From: Sulfurospirillum sp964441765
GTDB lineage: Bacteria; Campylobacterota; Campylobacteria; Campylobacterales; Sulfurospirillaceae
Direction of reading: 5' to 3'
Assembly: GCA_964441765.1 (NCBI GenBank)
Contig: CAYTVI010000014.1
Span: forward strand, 1 to 34,748
DNA: 34,748 nucleotides
Below, in pieces: positions 7,917 to 15,618 of the stretch; positions within the stretch are counted from its first letter, which is position 1; every line of letters starts with the position of its first letter. The position numbers and the translations under genes are program-made. The notes below the pieces were generated by a model that was given only the letters and a program-made list of their open reading frames with translations, was not told the origin of the DNA and did not search any database.

Positions 7917-9323
7917 TTAGTTCACCTTTTCCCATTGCGTGCCATTGGCTGTATCCATAAGTTGAATCTGGGCAGCTTCTAACTCTTTTCGGATAAGATC
8001 AGCCATTGCAAAATCTTTAGCTTTTTTTGCATCCGCACGTTTTGCAATCAGCTCTTCAATATATGCTTTTTCTTCTTCACTTACATCCATTTGAAAATAA
8101 GAAAGCGGTGTATGAAACCCTATACCAAGTACGCTTTGTATCCATATGAGATTGGCAGAGAAAATCCCTTTCATCGTTTTATCTTTTGGGTTAGCATCCA
8201 AAAATTCATTGGCAGAACCAATCATCTCATCTAAGAGGGCTAAGGCTTTAGAGATATTCAAATCATCATTTAAAGCTTCAAGCATCGCTGTTTTGAATGT
8301 TTCATCTATCTGAGTAGAAGGTATATCAAAAATACGTTTTTTGAGGCGATAAAGTTTATCGAGGCGTTTTTTACTCATGAGTAAATCAACTTCCGAGAAG
8401 TTAAAATTAGCCCGATAATGTGAGGAAAGAAGATAAAAACGCAGTACTTCGCCATCATAATGTTTCAAGGCATCTTTTAAGAAAAAGCTATTGCCCAAAG
8501 ATTTGCTCATTTTCTCACCGTTAATCGTGACAAAACCATTGTGCATCCAATACTTTGCTAGTTCTTGATGATGACCTTTGCAACGTGTTTGTGCGGCTTC
8601 GTTTTCATGGTGTGGGAAAAGTAAATCTGCTCCACCTGCGTGAATGTCGATTTGATATGCTGTTTGGCTTGAAGCAAGGTATTTTTCGATCATCGCAGAA
8701 CATTCGATGTGCCATCCAGGTCGTCCTTGTCCAAAAGGCGAAGGGTAGCTTGGTTCACTAGGCTCTTTGGAAAATTTCCACAGTGCAAAATCTTTTTGGT
8801 CACGTTTGGACTCTTTTTGTTCAACACGTGCTAAGGAGGCATCATCTTCAATTGCACGACCTGAAAGAGAAAGATATTTGGTATCTTTTGAGGTATCAAA
8901 ATAGACACCATCTTCGGCAATATAACCAACATCCAAACGCATTAATGTTTCGATAAACGAGATGATTTCAGTGACACATTCGGTTGCTTTAGGTTCTATG
9001 TCAGCATCATTTACATGCAAAGCATGCATATCGTGTTTATAACGGTCAATATAAAAAGAGGTAATTTCTTCTAAAGACTTTCCGCTCTCTTTCATTTTGT
9101 GGATGATTTTGTCATCAATATCCGTAAAATTTTTCACAAACGTCACATGATAGCCAAGTGTTATAAACACACGTCGAAGCAAATCAAAAGCGATTGCACT
9201 GCGCGCATGTCCTAAATGGGCATCATCATACACCGTAGGACCACAAACATAAATGGTAACATGACCTTCTTTTAAGGGTTCAAACACCAGACGTTTTTTT
9301 TGAACAGAATCATAAATAACCAT
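7917..9323 (-). CDS. cysS: Cysteinyl-tRNA synthetase
   Basis: Class I aminoacyl-tRNA synthetase charging tRNA-Cys. HIGH-box variant HLGH is at 36-39 and KMSKS at 271-275. The zinc site that recognises cysteine is complete: C27, C208 (WHIECS), H238 and E242 (FPHHENE). Length 468 aa is normal. The start lies 14 nt inside the 3' end of murJ, so translation is probably coupled. The pairing with murJ is also what I recall in C. jejuni. No frameshift or missing motif is visible. Confidence 0.98.
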   Translation of the reverse strand: MVIYDSVQKKRLVFEPLKEGHVTIYVCGPTVYDDAHLGHARSAIAFDLLRRVFITLGYHVTFVKNFTDIDDKIIHKMKESGKSLEEITSFYIDRYKHDMHALHVNDADIEPKATECVTEIISFIETLMRLDVGYIAEDGVYFDTSKDTKYLSLSGRAIEDDASLARVEQKESKRDQKDFALWKFSKEPSEPSYPSPFGQGRPGWHIECSAMIEKYLASSQTAYQIDIHAGGADLLFPHHENEAAQTRCKGHHQELAKYWMHNGFVTINGEKMSKSLGNSFFLKDALKHYDGEVLRFYLLSSHYRANFNFSEVDLLMSKKRLDKLYRLKKRIFDIPSTQIDETFKTAMLEALNDDLNISKALALLDEMIGSANEFLDANPKDKTMKGIFSANLIWIQSVLGIGFHTPLSYFQMDVSEEEKAYIEELIAKRADAKKAKDFAMADLIRKELEAAQIQLMDTANGTQWEKVN

Positions 9324-10719
9324 GTAAAAGTTCCTTCAACCAAATAAGCACAATCGTTTCAACAATCAAAACGATGGCTAAAATAATCAATTTATAAGTA
9401 AACAGTATAGCTAAAAAGCGCTTGAAGCCAAAAGAGCGCAATGTCAAAATAAAAAGAACACATCCTGAAAGTGAGCCTGCAAGTGCAAGTCCGGCTGCTT
9501 TCATTGGTGCAATGAGTGCAAAAGAAAAAATAAGATTACATGTAAGTGCTACCATGGCTATTTTTGCGGCTTCTTTTTGGCGCATTTGCGCATAAAGCCA
9601 AAGTGAAAAAAGCTTTGAGAGACCAAAAGGGAGCAAACCTATCATGTACATGGCAAGCACAAAGCCTGTATTGAAAGTATCTTCCGCGCTAAAAGCACCA
9701 CGCTCAAACAAAAGTTTAATAATCTCTTCGCTTAAAAGATATCCTCCAAGCGTTGAAGTACTGAGCAAAAAAGCCAAAATCCAAAACCCTCTATCGACTA
9801 AAGCCAAAGCTTTTGTTTCATCGTTGTTTTTTATGAGGCGTGTAATTTGAGGGAAAATTCCTGTCGTAAGTGCAATGGCGAATAAAGCAAGCGGAAGTTG
9901 GAAGATGCGGTTTCCATAGTAGAGATAACTAATACTTCCACTGACTAAAAAACTTGCAAGCGTCGTATCGACAAAAGAGACAATTTGTGGTGTTGAATTT
10001 CCAATAATAGAATGAAAAAAGGAGCGATTAAACGTTTTATTTGTCTCTTCAATTTTTTTCTCTTTTTGTCCATATGCCTTATAACCTATAACAAAAAGTT
10101 TAAAAAGACGGTATTTACCGATGGTAATAAGATGCGAAAGGACTTGTAAAACACCACCTACTAAAACACCATAACTAAGTGCATAGACAATGGTTTTTTT
10201 ATCCCAGTTTTGAAAAAGGAGCAAAGCGCCTATCATCCCAATATTAAGCAGTGCCGTTGAAAATGCTGTGGTCGCAAAATGGTGTTTGTATTGAAGCAAA
10301 GAACCAAGCAATGTGACGATAAAAATAAGAGGTAAATAGTAAAAATTAATGGCAACTAAAGGTGCGGCAAGTGCTATTGTCTGGTCATCAAAACCAAACG
10401 CAATGACTTTTGCAAAAAATTCACTAAAAAGGGTTACTATCAGCGAAAAAGCAATCAAAAACGAGAAAAACTGAACACCCACACGGAAGGTAAAAAGTCC
10501 TTTGAGGGGTGTTTTAATAAAGCTAGGAATGAAGCTTTGTGTAAAAGCACCTTCGGCAAAAATACGACGAAAAAGATTGGGAAATTTAAACGCAACAAAA
10601 AAGATATCGCTATAAATATTCGCACCCAAAATGGAAGCACTGAGTAAATCTCGAATAAAACCAAAAATTCGTGAGACTAATGTTCCCACACTGTTTGTGA
10701 AAAATGATCGTATAAGCAT
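9310..10719 (-). CDS. murJ: Lipid II flippase MurJ (MviN)
   Basis: Polytopic inner-membrane MOP-superfamily protein of 469 aa with about 14 helices, moving undecaprenyl lipid II to the periplasmic face for peptidoglycan synthesis. Diagnostic features are the N-terminal VGTLVSRIFGFIRDLL and the loop EGAFTQSFIPSF (about 56-67); R24 in the RDLL motif and the following acidic/basic residues match the lipid II pore region. The first gene of the leftward string. The upstream SD is poor (only ACTTTC before the ATG), yet the N-terminus aligns well with the family, so the start is kept. It is divergent from fapA across a 116-nt gap. Confidence 0.96.
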   Translation of the reverse strand: MLIRSFFTNSVGTLVSRIFGFIRDLLSASILGANIYSDIFFVAFKFPNLFRRIFAEGAFTQSFIPSFIKTPLKGLFTFRVGVQFFSFLIAFSLIVTLFSEFFAKVIAFGFDDQTIALAAPLVAINFYYLPLIFIVTLLGSLLQYKHHFATTAFSTALLNIGMIGALLLFQNWDKKTIVYALSYGVLVGGVLQVLSHLITIGKYRLFKLFVIGYKAYGQKEKKIEETNKTFNRSFFHSIIGNSTPQIVSFVDTTLASFLVSGSISYLYYGNRIFQLPLALFAIALTTGIFPQITRLIKNNDETKALALVDRGFWILAFLLSTSTLGGYLLSEEIIKLLFERGAFSAEDTFNTGFVLAMYMIGLLPFGLSKLFSLWLYAQMRQKEAAKIAMVALTCNLIFSFALIAPMKAAGLALAGSLSGCVLFILTLRSFGFKRFLAILFTYKLIILAIVLIVETIVLIWLKELLHGYL

Positions 10720-10822
10720 GTGAAAGTGTACCGAAAAATCGTTTAAACCAAATTTTTATGAACTTTAGGCTAATATTCTTCTCTTGGTTTGCCGATATTA
10801 GTTATGAGAGAATTTTATACAT

Positions 10823-10838
10823 AAAGGTATTCACAGTG
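10823..10838 (+). promoter_or_regulatory. Ribosome binding site and GTG that fix the fapA start
   Basis: AAAGG at 10823-10827 sits 8 nt before GTG at 10836. An ATG in the same frame at 10758 would add 26 residues but has no SD before it and yields an atypical N-terminus. The GTG start gives MGLLDSIKGSD. The rest of the divergent gap (10720-10822) is AT-rich; TAATAT at 10771-10776 is a possible -10, but I cannot support a specific promoter for either murJ or fapA. Confidence 0.65.
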
Positions 10839-12752
10839 GGACTATTAGATTCAATAAAGGGTAGTGACACGCCAAAAAGTGCCAAAGAACCTGAATTTAA
10901 ATCGATTATTGTTGACACGACCAATATCATTAAAGAATTAAAAAATGTCGCTGTTGCAAATCATCTCAAACCCAGTGATTTATCATTCAAACTTCTTAAA
11001 GTAACAACATTTTACAGCGATGAAAAAAGTGAAAATAATACTGTTGGGGAAGAAGAACAAAAACTTTTTTTAGATGATGCTTTTTTACTCAATCCCAATT
11101 TAAAAATCACACAGCACTATCGTGTCGAAATCTATAAAATTGATAATCAAGAAGAAGAGGAAGAATTACCCGAAATCAATTTAAGTGCGAATAAAAATCT
11201 GACTAAAATTGTTGCAACTGTTCTGAAAAATCATGATGTTAAGTACAGCTCTAAGCTAGAACAACGAATCATTGATGATATTGTCATGAAAAAGATACGA
11301 GCAGGCGTTCTTATTGGTATACGTGATCAAAATATGTACAAAGAAGTTAAAAAATTGGTTGCCAATATTCGCGTAAATGGTATTATTGATCAAAACCATA
11401 CCTTCGTTGTCTGTCAAGGGATTGATGATGTGGCTCCTGTAAATGACGATTTAATTTTTCATTATAAGAAAAAGGTTGATACAAAAAATAGTGAAGGTAA
11501 AGTGGATTATTCTAAAAGAGGGTTTGTTTTAGCTGTTGAGCAAGACGAATGTATCATTGAATACATTAAACCTCAGCCTGGCACTCCTGGACGTAATTGT
11601 CGGGGTGTTTTTATTGCCGTTAAAGAGCCTCGAAAGACAAACGACACTCCCATCGTTACGACAGCAAATATTACTAAAAAAGAGAATGAAATTAGTACAA
11701 AGTATATTGCGAATCGTGGTGGCTATGTCAATGTTGATAAAGGAACTTATGATATTCAAGAGCAGATGGAAATTAACGAAATTAGTTTTCGCTCCACAGG
11801 CTCAATCGATGCCAATGTCAATTCTAATATTAAAATCAATATTAAAGAAAAAGACATCCTTAAAGATGCTATTGGTGCAGGGATGAGTGTTGAAATCTCT
11901 GAACTTGTTGTTCAAGGCAATGTTGGCAGTGGGGCTAGAATCAAAGCGAAGCTCGTTGATATTGGCGGACAAACGCATCAGAGTGCTTATATCGAGTCTG
12001 ACCAGATTCACATTTCAGTGCATCGCGGTGAAGCAAATGGTCAAGATGTGACCATCGACAGACTTGAAGGTGGAAAAGTTATGGGTGACAAAGTGCATGT
12101 GAAACAAATGATTGGTGGAGAGATTATTGGTAAAATCGTTAAAGTGGATAGCTTAATGTCTAATGCCAAAATTACTGCTTCTGAAATTATTGAGATTACC
12201 GAGCTTAAAGGCAATAACAACAAACTTATCATTGACCCGAGTGTCACCAAAGAGTTCAATGAGCAAATTGAAGAAATTTCTGAAAAAATTCAAAAACTTG
12301 AAGAAGAGCTCAAAGCCTATCCAAGACAATTAAGTGCTAAAAAAGAGTTGATAGAAAAAAATAAACCGATGGCTGAGATGGTAAAAGAAAAAATCTTAGA
12401 ACTTAAAGAGAATAATGTTGAACCTCCTGTGACATTGTATGCAAAAATTAAAGATTTTCAAGAAAAAGTTGTTGAGTACAATGCTCTTTTGCAGACATTT
12501 AAAGATAAAAAAGAGTATTTACATGAACTCTACAATGAACTGAGTGTAGTACAACGAAAAGTATTTTCTGCTAAAATCATTAACCATTCTGCATGGAAAG
12601 AGTTTAATGAAGTTAAGTTTCATCTTATTTCTCCTCCTAAAGATATCACCTACAATCCAAAAGAAAGAGAAATTACCCGTGAAATTATGCTGAAAGATTT
12701 AGGGGATGGTGAATATAAAATTACCCGCTCAAGTGAGTATAGCGCTCAATGA
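10836..12752 (+). CDS. fapA: FapA (DUF342) family protein
   Basis: Cytoplasmic FapA/DUF342 (COG1315) protein of 638 aa from the chosen GTG. The N-terminal half (about 1-270) is mixed alpha/beta. A repetitive beta-helix follows (about 290-460), rich in G-x-V/I and 'GGEIIGKIVKVDS'-type turns. The C-terminal third is a long coiled coil (EQIEEISEKIQKLEEE onwards, about 475-600). The family is named for flagellar assembly protein A of Vibrio, implicated in polar flagellum placement; a role here is only inferred from family. It overlaps ruvA by ATGA and heads the rightward operon of cell-wall and DNA-repair genes, where C. jejuni also has a DUF342 gene. Confidence 0.85.
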   Translation: MGLLDSIKGSDTPKSAKEPEFKSIIVDTTNIIKELKNVAVANHLKPSDLSFKLLKVTTFYSDEKSENNTVGEEEQKLFLDDAFLLNPNLKITQHYRVEIYKIDNQEEEEELPEINLSANKNLTKIVATVLKNHDVKYSSKLEQRIIDDIVMKKIRAGVLIGIRDQNMYKEVKKLVANIRVNGIIDQNHTFVVCQGIDDVAPVNDDLIFHYKKKVDTKNSEGKVDYSKRGFVLAVEQDECIIEYIKPQPGTPGRNCRGVFIAVKEPRKTNDTPIVTTANITKKENEISTKYIANRGGYVNVDKGTYDIQEQMEINEISFRSTGSIDANVNSNIKINIKEKDILKDAIGAGMSVEISELVVQGNVGSGARIKAKLVDIGGQTHQSAYIESDQIHISVHRGEANGQDVTIDRLEGGKVMGDKVHVKQMIGGEIIGKIVKVDSLMSNAKITASEIIEITELKGNNNKLIIDPSVTKEFNEQIEEISEKIQKLEEELKAYPRQLSAKKELIEKNKPMAEMVKEKILELKENNVEPPVTLYAKIKDFQEKVVEYNALLQTFKDKKEYLHELYNELSVVQRKVFSAKIINHSAWKEFNEVKFHLISPPKDITYNPKEREITREIMLKDLGDGEYKITRSSEYSAQ

Positions 12753-13306
12753 TAGTAGGAATCGAAGGTAAAGTTGTTAAAAAAGAGGTAACAGCCGTTC
12801 ATCTAAAACTTAGCAGTGGCTTAACGTATAAAGTTTTTATCTCACTTTTTACTCTTGGAAAAATCGCAGAAGATACAATTGCTTTACATGTAACGCACAT
12901 TATCAGAGAAGACCAACAAAGCTTGTATGGTTTTTGGGATGAGCGCGAAAAAAAAGTATTTGATACCCTCATCAAACTCAGTGGCATAGGTCCCTCAACA
13001 GCACTTGCTGTCTGCTCGACTTTAACGCCTGATGATTTTGCACAAGCTTTGGTGAACCAAAATATAGATGCCTTTAAAATGGTTCCAGGCATTGGACCTA
13101 AAAGTGCTAAACGTATTTTAGTCGAGTTAAGTGATTTTTCGTTACAACTACACCATGAAGCTTCACCTCAGGGAAGCATGTTGGAAGCAAGTATGGCGTT
13201 AGAGAGCTTAGGATTTAAAAAAGAGAGTGTTAAAAAAGTACTTTCTACATGTAAAATGAGCGATACACAATCTTTAATCAAAGAAGCTCTACAAAAACTC
13301 AGTTAA
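12749..13306 (+). CDS. ruvA: Holliday junction DNA helicase RuvA
   Basis: Tetrameric subunit that binds four-way junctions and loads RuvB for branch migration during recombination. Domain I is an OB fold (1-62, beginning MIVGIEGKVV). Domain II has two helix-hairpin-helix motifs, LSGIGPSTA (about 76-84) and VPGIGPKSAKRI (about 112-123). Domain III is a short C-terminal helix bundle (about 140-185). Length 185 aa is typical. The ATG overlaps the fapA stop by 4 nt. The gene carries two copies of the TACATGTA palindrome (12883 and 13244). ruvB and ruvC are not adjacent, which is usual in this phylum. Confidence 0.97.
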   Translation: MIVGIEGKVVKKEVTAVHLKLSSGLTYKVFISLFTLGKIAEDTIALHVTHIIREDQQSLYGFWDEREKKVFDTLIKLSGIGPSTALAVCSTLTPDDFAQALVNQNIDAFKMVPGIGPKSAKRILVELSDFSLQLHHEASPQGSMLEASMALESLGFKKESVKKVLSTCKMSDTQSLIKEALQKLS

Positions 13307-13325
13307 TAGCGAAGGAATCAACCGT

Positions 13326-14366
13326 ATGAAATTGGCCATAATATTTGGTGCGAGAAGTTTTGAACATGAAATCAGCATTGTAAGTGCTATTGCATTAAAA
13401 AAAGTCTTAACGTGTGAATTGATTTATATTTTTTGTGACCATGAACGCAACTTTTATCTTATCCCGACAGATGAGATTAACTCAAAGCGTTTTAGTAGCG
13501 GTACGTATAAAAAAGATAAACTTTTATCGCTCAAACAAGGTGGATTTTACTCTAAAAAATTAGTGGGTGAAGCACGTGTTGAGTGTGATATGGTGTTAAA
13601 TCTTATCCACGGTGCCGATGGTGAAGATGGAAAAATAAGTGCATTATTTGATTTTTTCAATATACCATATATTGGTCCTCGTTTGGAAGCAAGTTGCATT
13701 AGTTATAACAAACTCTTTACAAAACTTTTTGCTAAAGAAGTTGGTGTTGATGTTTTGGAGTATCAACTGCTTTTAAAAGAAAATCCTGAGCCAATTACCA
13801 TTCCTTTTCCTTTAATTATCAAACCTTTACGACTTGGAAGTTCTATTGGTATTAGTATTGTAAAAGAAGCGAGTGAACTCTCTTATGCACTCGATGTAGC
13901 ATTTGAATTTGACAACGCTGTGCTTGTTGAGCCTTTTATAAATGGTATCAAAGAGTATAACTTAGCAGGAGCGCTGAGTAAAACGGGATTTAATTTTTCC
14001 ATTATCGAAGAGCCTCAAAAAGAAGAATTTTTAGATTTTGATAAAAAATACCTTGATTTTTCACGTACAAAACGTGTGAATGAAGCCAATCTTCCTTTAG
14101 AAGTACAAGAAGCGATTAAAACAGCCTTTGCGAAGCTTTATAGCCCGTTGTTTCAAGGAGCACTCATTCGTTGTGATTTTTTTGTTCATGATAATCACGT
14201 CTATCTCAATGAAATCAATCCCATTCCTGGAAGTATGGCAAATTATCTTTTTGATGACTTTGAAGCTGTGATTAAAGCCCTTTGTGAAGCTTTGCCATCA
14301 GAGATTACTATGCCTCCACAAACGTATCGTTACATTAATTCAATACAGTCAGCAAAAGGGAAGTAA
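13326..14366 (+). CDS. ddl: D-alanine--D-alanine ligase
   Basis: ATP-grasp enzyme joining two D-alanines for the peptidoglycan stem; its product is the substrate of MurF, encoded 1.2 kb downstream. Visible motifs are the N-terminal GARSFEHEISIVSAIAL (a variant of GGxSxEHEVS), KPLRLGSSIGIS (ATP-binding grasp loop), VEPFINGIKEYN, and the metal/active-site LNEINPIPGSM. Length 346 aa fits the Campylobacterota form, slightly longer than E. coli DdlB. An SD (GAAGGA) precedes the ATG. It follows ruvA by 19 nt and is followed by a 26-bp palindrome. Confidence 0.96.
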   Translation: MKLAIIFGARSFEHEISIVSAIALKKVLTCELIYIFCDHERNFYLIPTDEINSKRFSSGTYKKDKLLSLKQGGFYSKKLVGEARVECDMVLNLIHGADGEDGKISALFDFFNIPYIGPRLEASCISYNKLFTKLFAKEVGVDVLEYQLLLKENPEPITIPFPLIIKPLRLGSSIGISIVKEASELSYALDVAFEFDNAVLVEPFINGIKEYNLAGALSKTGFNFSIIEEPQKEEFLDFDKKYLDFSRTKRVNEANLPLEVQEAIKTAFAKLYSPLFQGALIRCDFFVHDNHVYLNEINPIPGSMANYLFDDFEAVIKALCEALPSEITMPPQTYRYINSIQSAKGK

Positions 14367-14372
14367 AAGAGA

Positions 14373-14398
14373 AATTTATGTAAAATTTTACATAAATT
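14373..14398. repeat. 26-bp perfect palindrome between ddl and the antitoxin gene
   Basis: The two 13-base arms, AATTTATGTAAAA and its exact complement, meet at 14385/14386 with no loop. It begins 6 nt after the ddl stop and ends 20 nt before the antitoxin ATG. Its half-sites contain TGTA/TACA, also the core half of the YefM operator of E. coli (TGTACA). It could be an operator autoregulated by the Phd/YefM protein, or a stem-loop attenuating ddl read-through. TAAAAT at 14381 preceded by TG could also serve as an extended -10, putting the operator over its own promoter. The structure is certain; the function is inferred. Confidence 0.6.
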
Positions 14399-14418
14399 CA
14401 TAAAAAGGCCTTTTTGTG

Positions 14419-14640
14419 ATGACCTATAGTAAAGATGAAATCATGACAGCCACAGATATGGTAAGAAACTTTAGTGCTGTTTTGAATAGTGTTAGTAAAG
14501 AAAAAAAAAGAGTAGTAGTCGTCAAAAATAATCGTTTTGAAGCAGTGATGATTCCTGTGGAAGCGTATGAAAAAATGAGCGAAGCCGTGACGATTTTAGA
14601 GAAAATATACGCAAGTACAAAAAAGAAGAGTGATGGCTAA
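14419..14640 (+). CDS. Phd/YefM-family antitoxin-like protein, no adjacent toxin
   Basis: Small DNA-binding protein of 73 aa from ATG 14419 (a GTG directly before it is a possible 74-aa start; AAAAGG upstream favours the ATG). The N-terminal TATDMVRNFSAVLNSV and KRVVVVKNNRFEAVMIPVEAYEKM match the Phd/YefM fold (beta-strand plus helix, LxPxExYE-type motif). The family normally neutralises a Doc or YoeB toxin encoded just downstream. Here the next gene is an alpha/beta hydrolase, overlapping by 8 nt, so no toxin partner is visible. The location is conserved as I recall it in C. jejuni. It may act as a stand-alone repressor of the hydrolase-acyP-murF segment through the palindrome upstream; that is inference. 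Confidence 0.8.
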   Translation: MTYSKDEIMTATDMVRNFSAVLNSVSKEKKRVVVVKNNRFEAVMIPVEAYEKMSEAVTILEKIYASTKKKSDG

Positions 14641-15352
14641 AAAAGAGATTGTTTATCAAGGTGTTTCTTATGCACTGAGTTATGAAATGCTCAATCTCTC
14701 TTCTTCTAAAACCATTCTTTTTTTACATGGATGGGGAAGCAATAAAGAGATTATGAAGCAAGCTTTTGGTGCTTGTTTTAAAGGCTATCGTCATCTTTAT
14801 CTTGATTTACCAGGCTTTGGTGCATCTTCTGTTGAAAAGGTCATAGATACGCGAGCGTACGCGCAAATCATTTCACTTTTTTTACACGCACTCAATATTG
14901 AACCACATACCATTTTTGGTCACTCGTTTGGGGGAAAAGTAGCAACATTACTTGAGCCAAAACAGCTTGTTTTACTCTCATCTGCTGGGATTGTTGCCCC
15001 AAAATCTTTCCAAGTCAAAACAAAAATAGCACTGTTTAAACTGCTAAAGCCTTTTGCCCCAAAAAAATTTTACAGATTTTTTGCAACAAAAGATGTTGAG
15101 GGTATGAGCCAAACGATGTATGAAATCCTAAAAAAAGTGGTCAATGAAGATTGGTCTGAGTATTTTTTGACATGTCAATCCCAAACATTCATCTTTTGGG
15201 GCAAAGAAGACAAAGCTACACCTCTTCATAGTGGTGAGCAGATGCATCAGCTTATAAAAAACAGTACTTTTATGCCACTTGAGGGAGACCATTTCTTTTT
15301 TGTACATCGTGCTAAAGAGATAGAAAAATTGCTTTTGGAGTCAGGGTTTTGA
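14633..15352 (+). CDS. Alpha/beta hydrolase
   Basis: Cytosolic alpha/beta-hydrolase-fold protein of 239 aa. The oxyanion motif LHGWGS is at 31-36, nucleophile S98 in GHSFGGK, acid D193 (GKEDKATP) and base H220 (GDHFFFV), so the triad is complete. A short helical lid lies at about 120-175. The substrate is unknown; BioH/MenH-like esterases have this size. The start ATG at 14633 lies 8 nt inside the antitoxin gene, with an in-frame GTG immediately before it. The stop TGA overlaps the next gene's TTG start. Conserved neighbours suggest a role linked to cell-wall assembly, but nothing in the protein shows this. Confidence 0.85.
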   Translation: MAKKEIVYQGVSYALSYEMLNLSSSKTILFLHGWGSNKEIMKQAFGACFKGYRHLYLDLPGFGASSVEKVIDTRAYAQIISLFLHALNIEPHTIFGHSFGGKVATLLEPKQLVLLSSAGIVAPKSFQVKTKIALFKLLKPFAPKKFYRFFATKDVEGMSQTMYEILKKVVNEDWSEYFLTCQSQTFIFWGKEDKATPLHSGEQMHQLIKNSTFMPLEGDHFFFVHRAKEIEKLLLESGF

Positions 15353-15618
15353 AAACGTATCGGTTAATTGTGAGTGGACGTGTGCAAGGGGTTAATTATC
15401 GTAAATTTGTGCACGAAGTTGCTCTTGCGCTTCAATACACAGGATGTGTGAGAAATCTTATGGATAAAACAGTGGAAGTGATTGTGAATGCCGAGTTTGA
15501 AGAAGATTTAGAGTTTTTTATCAGTAAGCTTTATGAGGGTTCATTGTTCTCAGATGTTCGTGATATTCAGTGTGTTCGCATCGATACGATGCTGTTTGAA
15601 ACATTTAAGGTTGTGTAG
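15349..15618 (+). CDS. acyP: Acylphosphatase
   Basis: Small cytosolic enzyme (89 aa) hydrolysing acyl phosphates such as acetyl phosphate or carbamoyl phosphate. GRVQGVNYR at 10-18 forms the phosphate-binding loop. R18 and N36 (CVRNLMD) match the catalytic Arg and Asn, which are 18 residues apart as in the family. The gene starts with TTG overlapping the hydrolase stop (TTGA), implying termination-reinitiation. It is followed directly by murF (TAG then ATG). pta-ackA, which make acetyl phosphate, lie 1.5 kb downstream, but a metabolic link is only suggestive. Confidence 0.92.
   Translation: MKTYRLIVSGRVQGVNYRKFVHEVALALQYTGCVRNLMDKTVEVIVNAEFEEDLEFFISKLYEGSLFSDVRDIQCVRIDTMLFETFKVV

Noticed and set aside
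10758..10835. 26-residue N-terminal extension of the FapA protein
   Set aside because: No SD before the ATG, atypical sequence, and a good SD precedes the downstream GTG.
15167..15178. TTGACATGTCAA palindrome in the hydrolase gene
   Set aside because: Palindromic and centred on ACATGT, but flanks differ (GAC...GTC), and it is single; not counted with the TACATGTA family.
14416..15352. Antitoxin-hydrolase pair as a toxin-antitoxin module
   Set aside because: The hydrolase has a full catalytic triad and normal alpha/beta fold with no resemblance to Doc, YoeB or other known toxins; the pair is better read as operon neighbours.
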